Shown: one piece after another, positions 9,696 through 18,413 of the stretch
Layout of the letters: the number at the start of each line of letters is the position of its first letter
How positions within the stretch are numbered: the first letter of the stretch is position 1
Assembly (NCBI GenBank): GCA_008330645.1
Contig: VLTN01000027.1
Location: 186,001-250,000, forward strand
Source: Cafeteria roenbergensis
Lineage: Eukaryota; Sar; Bigyra; Bicosoecida; Cafeteriaceae
DNA: 64,000 bases
Direction: 5' to 3'
Translations under genes and position numbers: made by a program
Notes under the pieces: model-generated
What the model saw: only the letters and a program-made list of their open reading frames with translations
Told to the model about the DNA's origin: nothing
Databases searched by the model: none

Positions 9696-11321
9696 ATGGA
9701 TTCGACTCTCGAGGCCCAGGCGCTGGCCATCGCCGAGCTGCTGCAAACAACCGAAGGCGTGAGCGCAGCCGAGGCCCGCAAGCTGGCGTGGGAGGACCTG
9801 GCCGTCACGTTCCGGCGGCCAGACCTTGTCCAGCGGGCAGAGGCTGCGTCATCTCACGCCAGTGGGCTTGCGGGTCCGCCTGCCGCTGTGGTGGCCAGCG
9901 CCCAGGCGGCGAGCGCGCACATCCAGAGCGCAGCCGCAGCACTGGCGCAGCCGTCGCAGCCGCAGCAAGTGACGCCGGGGACGCTGACCATGCCCGGGTT
10001 GCCCCCCGCCTCTGTCGCGGGGTCTTCTCAATTCGCCGGGGCGGCGGGCGTCCCGGCTGCTGCATCGACCACGGCTTTTGTGGGCCGGATGCCGCCCGCG
10101 CACGCCGCCGCGATGACGAGCATCATTGCCGACGCCATGGACGAGCGCTTGCATTCAGACATCCTGGCTGGTGCTTCGATCGACTGGCCAGGCGTGGCCC
10201 GCGCGCTGTCGCTGTCAACGGGCGTTGCCTACTCGCCGCCCGAGTGCCAGCGCGTGTGGAGGGCCATCGCCTACGGCGTGGACACCGGCGCAAAGGACTC
10301 GCTGGACCCCGACAGCGACGAGGAGGCGGACGCCCCTCTGGAGCGCTTCCTCCTCACCCACGCGGGGGTCCCAGCGGTGGGCAGCGGCGAGGTTGCGGAT
10401 GCGAGGACGAGGCTGGTGGAGGCGCGTGCGGTGGCAGAGGGGATCATCGAGGAGCTCTGCAGGGAGGCGGCGGCGCGGGAGGTGATTCGCGACGCGCTGG
10501 CCTGCGGCGGGGCGACGGAGGAGGCGAGGCTGGCAGCGGCCGCCGAGGCGACTGCGCTGCTGCGCGGCGGGACTGTGGCAGGCAGGCCGGGGACGACGCG
10601 ACTCGCGGCGGCGGCGCATGCAGCGGCCTTCGGTGGGAGCGCGGCTGCTGGAGGGGGCAGCGCGGCTGCTGGAGGGGGCAGCGCGGGCGCCCACCCGGGA
10701 TTCGCCCCCGAGTCGTCCTCCTCATCCTCCTCCTCATCCTCATCCTCCTCGTCCTCGTCCTCGTCCTCCTCCCCGCAAGCTTCGTCCGTTTCTGACGCGG
10801 CCGCTGCGGCCGGATCGTCGGCTCCATCGCCCGGCGTGGCGGGGGACGCCCCGGTAGCGGTGTGGCCGCCCCCGGGAGCGAGCCTTGAGTCCTGGATCGC
10901 TGCCACGCCGTGGCTGGCGGCTGACTGGGCTCGGGAGCACGCCGGCTCTGCGTCCGACGCACCCATTTCCGCCCCCTCGAGCCTGAGCGCGGTCATGGTC
11001 GGCCCGTCGCCCAGGCTGCCGCTCGGAGCCTTCGCGCTCTTCTGTGCCCACTACGGCCAGCAGGTGGACCAGCTCCCCCCGGCCACTCGCCTGGACCCCG
11101 AAGCCGTGCGCACGGAGATGAAGAAGGGGTGGGAGCGCGCCAAGGCGGAGGTGAAGCGGCAGTTCACGAAGCGCGCAGCCGAGGATGCCAGGCGCTTCGT
11201 GCAGGAGACAAGGGAGTTCGAGGCGCGGGTGCAGCAGCTCTGGTGCATCACGCGAGTGCAAACGGCGCGCCTCGCCGCCGTGCCTGGACGCTGGCCGCCA
11301 CTCAACGGAGCGCAGCCCTGA
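9696..11321 (+). CDS. Nuclear protein with SANT-like segment and HMG-box-like domain
   Basis: The start at 9696 gives 541 residues. Residues about 132-195 contain an aromatic-spaced helical segment (IDWPGVARALSLSTG then ECQRVWRAIAYG) reminiscent of a SANT/Myb-like fold. An acidic patch follows (DPDSDEEAD). Residues 338-362 are a pure Ser run, flanked by Gly/Ala repeats. Residues about 438-520 read as an HMG box: PRLPLGAFALFCAHY, then GWERAKAEVKRQFTKRA and RRFVQETREFEAR, matching the 'P..P..AF..F / W..L...K..F / D..R...E...Y' pattern. HMG boxes bind or bend DNA, so a chromatin or transcription role is inferred. The SANT-like call is weak and the HMG-like call moderate. It is convergent with the histone deacetylase gene. 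Confidence 0.55.
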   Translation: MDSTLEAQALAIAELLQTTEGVSAAEARKLAWEDLAVTFRRPDLVQRAEAASSHASGLAGPPAAVVASAQAASAHIQSAAAALAQPSQPQQVTPGTLTMPGLPPASVAGSSQFAGAAGVPAAASTTAFVGRMPPAHAAAMTSIIADAMDERLHSDILAGASIDWPGVARALSLSTGVAYSPPECQRVWRAIAYGVDTGAKDSLDPDSDEEADAPLERFLLTHAGVPAVGSGEVADARTRLVEARAVAEGIIEELCREAAAREVIRDALACGGATEEARLAAAAEATALLRGGTVAGRPGTTRLAAAAHAAAFGGSAAAGGGSAAAGGGSAGAHPGFAPESSSSSSSSSSSSSSSSSSSSPQASSVSDAAAAAGSSAPSPGVAGDAPVAVWPPPGASLESWIAATPWLAADWAREHAGSASDAPISAPSSLSAVMVGPSPRLPLGAFALFCAHYGQQVDQLPPATRLDPEAVRTEMKKGWERAKAEVKRQFTKRAAEDARRFVQETREFEARVQQLWCITRVQTARLAAVPGRWPPLNGAQP

Positions 11322-11729
11322 CGCTGGGCGCGCTTGGCACTCCTCCCACCCACCGCTCCGCCCCACCCCCAGCAACAGGCCCTTGCTGGCGATATTTCAC
11401 ACCCTGCTGCTGCGGCGCAGACTCTGCCTGTGCCCGCATCCGTGTGCATGCCCTTCCTTCGTTTTTGCGGGCTGGAACGCGGCTTGATTTCGACGCAATG
11501 AGTGCCGCGAAACCGCGGTGGTGTCGCCCGAGAGAGGGACATTGGCAGCGCGACCGGGCCCGTTGCAGCGCGTCTCCCGGCAAGCGCAGCTTGGCACTCG
11601 ATCGAGCGCGCCTCGTGTTTTCACACACACGCTCGCACGGAAAACGGCAAACGCGTCGTCGGGGCTTGGGCCAGAGTGCCCGCTTGGGGCGGTGCACACC
11701 GAGGCTGCAGCCACGCAACAGCCGTTGCG
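11322..11729. other. Intergenic, convergent 3' ends
   Basis: This 408-base gap lies between the HMG-box gene and the histone deacetylase gene, both ending here. Nothing coding or structured was recognised. It probably holds two 3' untranslated regions. Confidence 0.35.
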
Positions 11730-14399
11730 TCACACAGTGTGAGCCACGAATGCAAGCGTGGGCCCCCCGTGCCCGGAGAGGCACTCCCTCCGGCAGAGCG
11801 GCTTACCGCACGGGCAGGGGACGCCCCGACCTCCGGCCCCGAGCGTCGTCACCGTGACGCTCCCTCGCTCCAGGGACCTGCCACTCTGCCCTGGCCTGGC
11901 AGCAGGCTTTGTCCCTGCCAGGCAGAGGCAGCACTCTTGGCCGGAGTGGCAATGCGGGTGGTCGAGCCGAGCCGCCGAGGCAAGAGCTCCCGGGAAAGCT
12001 GGACTGCCGCGTGCAGGCGCAGCATGGGCGCCCGGGCAGATCCCTCGGGAGCCTGCCCTGTCGTCAGCACCGTCGCCGTCGTCGTCGTCGTCGTCCTCGT
12101 CCTCGTCGCCGTCGTTGTCGCTTCCATCCTCGTCGTCTCCGTCGTCGCATTCGTCGGCGGAGCTCCGCCCACCGATGCTGGCAGTCCTGCTGCCGCCGCT
12201 GCCGGCGCTGCTGGCGCCTGTGGTGCTTTCGCTGCCGAGCGCGTCGTCCCCGCTGCCGCTGCTCACACCACTGCTGGCCGGAACCTCGCTGCCCGAACTC
12301 GCCGCATCTCCGGCAGTGTCGGCGCCGCTGCCCGCGGCGTCTAGATGTGCCGCCAGCCCTCTCGCGTGGGGGAGGGTGGCGGCTCGCGAGCCAGTCCCCC
12401 CAAGCGGAGGCCGGCCTGGTGATTCGCCTGCGGCAAAGCTGCGCTCGCCAGCAGCGCCCTGAGGCGGGTGGGCGGGAGTGCTGTGCTTGCTGCTTGCTCG
12501 CCAGCCGCTGCTGCCTTGGATACGGCTGCAGGCGCCACCTTCGGCGTCGCCGACGTCGATGTCGTGGCTGTTGTCCTCCCCCTGCTCCTCCTCCTCCTCC
12601 CCCTCATCGTCGTCGTCGTCGCTGAGGTCAAAGTCTGCGGCAGAGCTGCTCCTTCCGGCCAGTGGCGCAAGCCTTAGGACACCCGTCGGGGGTTGAGGGA
12701 GCGGCGCACTGGCACGCTGCGCTGCCCGGCGGGCGCGCAACCTGGGCTTCGCCCTTCCGACCCGGGGCCTCGCGCGCGCTAGGACATGCTTGGGGCCCGG
12801 GGGGCTGCGCACGGCGGAGGGGGTCGCCCGTGCGGTAAGGGCGGCGGTGCCGGAGAAGGCAAACCGCTTCGCCTGCGAGGGGCCTGCTGCGGACTGCGAC
12901 AGGGGGGCGCGGGGCGAGGACCCGTCCGAGAGGGGCGACGCGGGGTCGGCGGAGCGCGTGCGCTTCTCCCGCGGGCCGACGTCATCGGGGCCAGGCGGGG
13001 CGGCCGCCTGGAGGGGCAGCGCGTGCGGACCCCTCAGGTGGAGGCGGGTGGAGCCGAGGGGTGCGGCCGCGCAGGCTCTCGCAGCCGCGGGCGTGGCCTC
13101 GGGGCTTGCATCTGGGCCGCTCGCGAGCGGGGCGCGACGGGGCCCGAGCGCTGCGGGGTTGATGGGTGGCAGGCGGGCGGCATCGGCGGGGGCGCGCCGG
13201 CCAGGCGCCCGCCTGGACTCCAAGGCGGCCCGCACGGCGCGGGACACGTCGGCCACGTCCTCCCAGGAATTATCGTCCGGGGCAAGGGTCGTGGGGACGG
13301 CCAGGCCTGCGCGAATGCCCACTCGACGCAGGAGCTCTGCGCCGGCGAACGCGCTGGGCATCCGGCGCGGCACCCAGCGCGGCACCGCGGCCGGCGCGCC
13401 CAAGGCGACGTCCACGACATGGACGAGGGCGCACGCGGCCGCGGCGTCGTTGTACCCGCCGCCGCCGAGCACCACGGTGGGCAGCCCCAGGCCGAGGATG
13501 TGAGCGACCCCTTGGCGGTACGCACGGTGTGAGAGGTTCAGGAGGCGCCGCGGGTCTGCCCCGAGGCCGTCCACCCCGCACTGGATGACCACGCCAGCAA
13601 GGGAAACCTCTGCGGCGACGGAATCGACTGCCGCGGTCAGGGCTGCCACCCACTTGGCGTCTCGGCAGCCCGCGTTGAGAGGCACATTGGCAACTGCCCC
13701 GCCGGCAGGCCCAGCTGCGCGGCTGGTGCGTGCCCCTCCGGTGCCAGGGTAAACGCCCTCGCCGTGCCGGTGTAGGCTCAAGCAGTGGATTCTGGAGCTG
13801 AACGCCAGCGTCTCCTCCGTGCCATCACCGTGATGGGCGTCCAAATCGCAAACGAGGATGTTTCCGCCGCCCGTTGCGTCACTGAGGCGAAGCGCAGCCA
13901 GCGCGCAGTCGTTCACATAGCAAAAGCCCGATGCCTTGGTCGGCCGGGCATGGTGGCGGCCACCTTGGGGGCAAATCGCAACGGTGCACCGGCCGCGCCC
14001 GGCTGCGTCAGCTGCAGCGACTGCTGCTCCGCAAACTGCCCTGCAGTATTGCCACAGACCCGCGAACGCCTGACAGTCCGTCCCGAGCCCCGCGTCGCGC
14101 AGCTGACCGAGCGGAATCCCAGTTTTGGCCGCGATGGCCGCCGTGTCCACAAACCCGTCGCGGGAGATGGCTGCCGCCGCGCTTCCAGCAGCTGACAGCA
14201 GGCGCATATAGCCCGCGTCGTGGACTTTGCCGATGACCTGAGCCGAGGCAAGAGTTGCAGGGATGGGAACCAGCAGCCTCGCCATGCCGGTAGCGTCAAG
14301 CAGCTCCCGCAGCATCACATCCCGCTGCCGGTGCCGCGGAAATCGCCGTAGCGCGTCGGCGATCCCGCCCGGCGCCACGATGCCGGCCCGGGGCCGCAT
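11730..14399 (-). CDS. Class I-type histone deacetylase with long acidic/cysteine tail
   Basis: Single-exon frame of 889 residues. It removes acetyl groups from lysines through a zinc-bound water, in the nucleus or cytosol. The deacetylase domain spans residues 1 to about 380. GGRHHARPTKASGFCYVND (146-164) holds the catalytic His pair 149/150. DLDAHHGDG (185-193) supplies zinc ligands D187 and H189. CGVDGLGAD (274-282) supplies the third ligand D277. LGGGGYN (311-317) carries the catalytic Tyr316. The GFCYVND form points to class I. The tail, about 500 residues, is disordered and Ser/Ala/Pro-rich, with two acidic runs (DLSDDDDDEGEEEEE and a later DEDEDDDDDDGD). It ends with clustered Cys (CCLCLAG, then PCPCGKPLCRREC) that could bind zinc. 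The tail is far longer than in usual class I enzymes. It is divergent from the cyclophilin gene. Confidence 0.88.
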   Translation of the reverse strand: MRPRAGIVAPGGIADALRRFPRHRQRDVMLRELLDATGMARLLVPIPATLASAQVIGKVHDAGYMRLLSAAGSAAAAISRDGFVDTAAIAAKTGIPLGQLRDAGLGTDCQAFAGLWQYCRAVCGAAVAAADAAGRGRCTVAICPQGGRHHARPTKASGFCYVNDCALAALRLSDATGGGNILVCDLDAHHGDGTEETLAFSSRIHCLSLHRHGEGVYPGTGGARTSRAAGPAGGAVANVPLNAGCRDAKWVAALTAAVDSVAAEVSLAGVVIQCGVDGLGADPRRLLNLSHRAYRQGVAHILGLGLPTVVLGGGGYNDAAAACALVHVVDVALGAPAAVPRWVPRRMPSAFAGAELLRRVGIRAGLAVPTTLAPDDNSWEDVADVSRAVRAALESRRAPGRRAPADAARLPPINPAALGPRRAPLASGPDASPEATPAAARACAAAPLGSTRLHLRGPHALPLQAAAPPGPDDVGPREKRTRSADPASPLSDGSSPRAPLSQSAAGPSQAKRFAFSGTAALTARATPSAVRSPPGPKHVLARARPRVGRAKPRLRARRAAQRASAPLPQPPTGVLRLAPLAGRSSSAADFDLSDDDDDEGEEEEEQGEDNSHDIDVGDAEGGACSRIQGSSGWRASSKHSTPAHPPQGAAGERSFAAGESPGRPPLGGTGSRAATLPHARGLAAHLDAAGSGADTAGDAASSGSEVPASSGVSSGSGDDALGSESTTGASSAGSGGSRTASIGGRSSADECDDGDDEDGSDNDGDEDEDDDDDDGDGADDRAGSRGICPGAHAAPARGSPAFPGALASAARLDHPHCHSGQECCLCLAGTKPAARPGQSGRSLERGSVTVTTLGAGGRGVPCPCGKPLCRRECLSGHGGPTLAFVAHTV

Positions 14400-14575
14400 T
14401 TGGGTCAGTGACCTGAGTGCTCAGCTGCACATGCATTCTCCCAGCAGAGCCCAAAAGTCTCGCGACGAACGCAACCAAACTGCAGGCCAGACCGCGGCGT
14501 GATTCGCCGCCGGCCCGCCCGCTCACTGGGGGGCTGCTCCGCAGCGCGACCGACCGCCTCCGCCGCCCAAGGGCC
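14400..14575. promoter_or_regulatory. Short divergent promoter region
   Basis: Only 176 bases separate the starts of the histone deacetylase (minus) and the cyclophilin (plus), so both promoters must lie here or overlap. No TATA box or other defined motif was recognised. Confidence 0.4.
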
Positions 14576-15530
14576 ATGTTGCGGTCAGTTCGCACCGCCA
14601 TGGCGGCGCCTGCCGCCGGCGTGGCGCGCTCGCGCCGCGCCAAGAACCACAACTGGTACTTCCGGGCTCTGGAGCGCCAGAAGGAGATGGCCGAGGCAGA
14701 GGTCCTGCCGCCCTTCCCCACGGAGCCGCTCCACGGGCGCGAGCGTGCGCGCGCATTCATGGTCTTCGCGGCCGGGGACGGCCAGCAGCAGTGGCGCGTC
14801 GAGTACGAGCTTGCGGTGAGCTTTGCCGCGGCCTGCGCGCCGCCCGCGCGCCTCCGTCAGCGCTGCCCGCTAGCGCCGGTACTCGAGGTGGCCGCGCTGG
14901 TGCCCTCGCCCCGCATATGCGCACCGGGCACGCCACGGCGCAGGGCGGCGCCCGGAGCCAAATCCGGGGCTGTCCGATCGCTTCGAGCGGGACGTGAAGC
15001 GAGCCGCAAGTCCCGGCGACCCCGCCACTGCCGCTTCCCCCGGACGCGCGCACCAACGGCGTCGTTGTGGCCGACCACCCCACTGCGTTTGCGCGCAGGA
15101 CGACCTCCTCCCCGTCACCGTGGAGAACTTCCTGAAGCTGTGCGAGGCGCCCAAGGGCGAGGGCTTCCTCGGCTGCAAGGTGCACCGCGTGCGCCGCAAC
15201 ATGGGCATCGAGTTCGGCGACTACATCAGCGGCGACGGCACGGGCGGCAAGGCGCTCGTGGGGGAGGACGGGACGTTCGCGGACGAGTCCATGGTGGGCC
15301 GCCACACGGTGCCTGGCACGCTGAGCATGTGCAACCACGGCAAGGACACGAACAACTCCGTGGTCTTTGTGTCCAACGCGCCCATGCCGCATCTCGACGG
15401 CAGGCACGTGCTCTTTGGCCGCGTGACCGAGGGTCTGGACGCTATTTCGGACATGGCCAAGGTCTTCTCCGTGAGGTTGCGGCCCGTCGACACCATCGAG
15501 GTGATCGAGTGCGGCCAGGTGCGCGCCTGA
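14576..15530 (+). CDS. Divergent cyclophilin-type peptidyl-prolyl isomerase
   Basis: Two exons, 14576-14815 and 15099-15530, joined in phase 0 across a 283-base intron with a GTGAGC donor; 223 residues. An N-terminal basic, helical region of about 70 residues precedes the cyclophilin fold. The fold begins WRVEYELA|DDLLPVTVENFLKLC, with the splice inside it. Matching blocks follow: GDYISGDGTGG, SMCNHGKDTNNSVVFVSNA and LDGRHVLFGRVTEG. The catalytic Arg (in VHRV), the core Phe and the His of GRHV are kept. The positions equal to human CypA Phe60, Met61, Gln63 and Trp121 read Met, Gly, Glu and His, so isomerase activity and cyclosporin binding may be weak. Such divergent cyclophilins often act as scaffolds, for example in the spliceosome. 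Confidence 0.8.
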
Positions 15531-15850
15531 ATCGGAGCCCCTCGTTGCGGCGGCAACCGGTGGTCGTCCCGCTTCCCGTCGGCACTGCCTCCGGCCACGC
15601 TGTGCTGCCGCCGTCCTCGGGAGCGTGGGCGTGCGATCGGGCTTCGAGCGGCAGTGTGTGCTTGCTGACTGTGTCTGGCTGCGCTGGCTGGCCAGCCCGA
15701 GGGCCATCGCGGCCCACCATCAACTGGCTTGCGTTGCCGCCCGCGACGGGTCGCTGCCTGACTTGTGCTTACATCCAAGCATTCCAACTCAAACCAACCT
15801 CACGAACGCAAACGGCACGCGACGCCCGAGCGGGCGGCGCAAAAGGCGAC
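15531..15850. other. Intergenic, convergent 3' ends
   Basis: About 320 bases between convergent stops. Nothing was recognised beyond likely 3' untranslated sequence. Confidence 0.35.
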
Positions 15851-17869
15851 TCAGATCATGTCGTCCCCGGCAGCCCCCTCCGCGCTGGGCGCTGAGAACG
15901 CGACGGCGCCGCTGAAGAAGTCAGGCTCCACCTGATCGGCCTCGATCACCTCGGGCCCAGCCGCGAAGGAGCGCCTGTCGCCGCTCACCTCGTCATCCGT
16001 GTGCCCGACGCCGTCTGCCGAGGCGCTCTGGAGGCTGGCTGTGGCCGCGGGGGCCTCGTACCCTCCAAAGGTCACGGCCGAGAAGGCGCCCGCGCCGCCC
16101 GTCGCGGCCTTTCCTCCGCTCCCCACGGGGACGACGGAGGCGCCTCCAACGGTCGCAAGAGGGGCGGAAACCCCGCTCGCAGCGCCCCTGGCCGCCATGC
16201 CGGCTTCGGCCTTGGCCGCCTTGGTGCGCCTGCGGACGATGCTGGACTCGGGCGGGGTGACGTCGAGCCCGAGCGCGTGGCGCAGCCGCGTGGTGGCGGG
16301 GGCGGGCAGGGGCAGGCACGAGCCACAGAAGACGTGCAGAGCCGCCCTGCACTGGTGGAGCGCCACCTCGGAGGGCAGGAGCGCGGGGAGGAGGGCAAGC
16401 GACCGCGCAGCGTGGCTCTCCGGGTCGGCAGTCAGCGTGGGAACCGCCCCTCGGCCCTGCCGCGACGTTAGGCCCCATGCCGCAAACTCCGGGGAGAAGC
16501 CGGCGCGCACGGCGCTGCGCACGTCCTCGCTAGTGCCTTCGGGCAGCGCAGCTGCGGCGGCGGCCGCGGCTGCGCGCCACTCCGCATCCGCGTCAGCGGC
16601 GGCATCCGGCTCCATGGAACTGGAGCCGGCTCCGGCCGCGGCGCCCCCAGCCGCAGCAGCGGCCCCAGCGGCCCCCTCGCGGAACCCCAGGAGCTCCTCG
16701 AGCGCCTCGCCGCTGCCCGCCAGCAGGGCCAGGGCCGTGTCGACCACGTCCTCCGGCGAGTGCATGCCGTCGCCCGACCCGGCCAGGTAGTCGCTCGCGC
16801 CCGCGCCTGCGCCTGCACTGGCGCCGCCTGCCTTGCTCGCCGACGTGTCCGTCGCGTCGGGGACGCCCGCGCCTCCTGCCGCCACGAGCACCACCCGGAA
16901 CACGCCCGGAAAGTACTGGAACAGCAGCGTGCGGAGCACTCTCGCCGCAGCCACGGCGGGAACGGAGCAGCCAGCGCCGCCCATGCCCACCGGGTCCACG
17001 ACGATGGCCTGCATGCCTGCCGCGGCCGCGGCGGCCAGCATGGCGTAGCCTGAGCGCAAGAGGCCGCGCCTCGAGTCTGGCTTGGCGGTCGCCTCCCCCG
17101 TCAAGAGGGAGCGGTCCGCCGTGACCGTGGCGGGGGGCACCGTTCCCACGAAGCCAACGCCAATGGGCGCTGCCATGAGGCCGTGGGACGGCGCTGCCTC
17201 GCCCGAGCTCGTGGCCGTGGACGCCGGGCCCTTGGCGGCTGCCGGCTCCCTGAACACGCGGAGCCGAGGGGCCGTCACGCACGCGGCTTCCTGGAGCGGG
17301 AGAGCGGCCCGAACGGCGGGGCTGGTCGGGATGATCTGTCCGGCGTCGGTGCGGCGGTACAAGTCCTCCTCGGTGCCCACGGCTCCCGTGCCCGTCCAGC
17401 CGCCGGGCGTCGTCGCCGAGATGCTGGCCAGCACGGCGATGCGGCCGTCGTACCGAGGCGCCGCAGGGTCCGTGGCGCGGCGGCCGGGCCTCTCGCGTGG
17501 GGCAGGCGCTGCGGCCGCGCCGCATCGCACGAGCGCCTCCACCGCGCCCAGCGTCTCGGCCCGCACGTCAAGCGGCCCCTCCGCCCAGGCTGCCGGAATC
17601 GCGGTGCGAAGCTCCTTGACAAGCCGGCAGGCTGCCGTGATGGCGTCCATGTCGGTAGCGACGCCCACGATGGTGGGAAACATGCCGCGCAGCATGGGCA
17701 GACGCATCACGCTAAAGTGCGGGGGCTCCGCCACTTCCGCGGCAGCGCCGTCCGCCGGAAACATATCGACAACCGCTCTGTAGTAGTTCGTGTAGTGGTG
17801 GGACCGCAGGATGCTCGCGGTGTCCCTGGCAATGCTGGCGTTGTGCCAGCGCTCCGAAATTGAAGTCAT
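15851..17869 (-). CDS. Possible PARG/macro-like domain protein (weak call)
   Basis: The Met at 17869 begins a 672-residue frame; the open frame upstream to 18370 lacks protein character. The N-terminus looks well folded: SISERWHNASIARDTASILR, then a region ending HFSVMRLPMLRGMFPTIVGV. A further ordered block reads RRGLLRSGYAMLAAAAAAG, then MQAIVVDPVGMGGAGCSVP and VLRTLLFQYFPGVFRVVLVA. This succession of a helix, a hydrophobic strand ending in a Gly-rich loop, a helix and a second strand resembles the 'microbial-type PARG' (TIGR02452) macro-domain core, where the loop binds ADP-ribose. The match is by pattern only. Several Ala/Gly-rich inserts interrupt the C-terminal half. If correct, the enzyme would remove poly(ADP-ribose). 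It could equally be another Rossmann-like protein. Confidence 0.4.
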   Translation of the reverse strand: MTSISERWHNASIARDTASILRSHHYTNYYRAVVDMFPADGAAAEVAEPPHFSVMRLPMLRGMFPTIVGVATDMDAITAACRLVKELRTAIPAAWAEGPLDVRAETLGAVEALVRCGAAAAPAPRERPGRRATDPAAPRYDGRIAVLASISATTPGGWTGTGAVGTEEDLYRRTDAGQIIPTSPAVRAALPLQEAACVTAPRLRVFREPAAAKGPASTATSSGEAAPSHGLMAAPIGVGFVGTVPPATVTADRSLLTGEATAKPDSRRGLLRSGYAMLAAAAAAGMQAIVVDPVGMGGAGCSVPAVAAARVLRTLLFQYFPGVFRVVLVAAGGAGVPDATDTSASKAGGASAGAGAGASDYLAGSGDGMHSPEDVVDTALALLAGSGEALEELLGFREGAAGAAAAAGGAAAGAGSSSMEPDAAADADAEWRAAAAAAAAALPEGTSEDVRSAVRAGFSPEFAAWGLTSRQGRGAVPTLTADPESHAARSLALLPALLPSEVALHQCRAALHVFCGSCLPLPAPATTRLRHALGLDVTPPESSIVRRRTKAAKAEAGMAARGAASGVSAPLATVGGASVVPVGSGGKAATGGAGAFSAVTFGGYEAPAATASLQSASADGVGHTDDEVSGDRRSFAAGPEVIEADQVEPDFFSGAVAFSAPSAEGAAGDDMI

Positions 17870-18413
17870 GGCGGCGGGCGCTGCTGGGCTGGGCCGTGGG
17901 GGCGAGGCGCCTGTGAGACGGCGATGCCTGGTGCCGCGAGCAGCGGGCGGAGTTGTCCCCAATCCCTTGGCCGCCCTGGGAGGCAGAGGGTGCCCGGCGG
18001 CCGGCGCGCGCGGCGCGGGGGCGGCAGCTTGCTTCGCGTGCAGAGCTTGCCTCCCGTCATTTGTGGCGGCGAATGCGGAGCGCGGGTTGCACCTGCGCGA
18101 GACGGCAGCGCGTCGCGCCGGAAAGCGCGATATCGACGAGCCTTGGCAGGCCGTGCGAGCTGTCACGCAGACAAATGTCATGAGGACCGGCTGCCCAGCC
18201 CTGGCCGTCTCCTGGAGAGGGCCAGCGGTGGTGGCGGAGCAGCTCGCAACGAACACATATGGACACAAATAACTTGGGCTTGGCGGCCGCTGACGGCCGT
18301 TGCAAAATCTGTAGCGATCCTCACACGGTAGGAGGCACACGCCCTGCAGTTCACCGCGCTTCTGACGCACTCGCGGGCGGCGAGAGCGCCAGGAGGCCCC
18401 TCGTCCTCCTGGG
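17870..18413. other. Intergenic between two minus-strand genes
   Basis: These 544 bases lie between the start of the PARG-like gene and the stop of the upstream WW-domain gene. They should hold the promoter of the former and the 3' untranslated region of the latter. No defined motif, RNA gene or extra exon was recognised. Confidence 0.35.
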
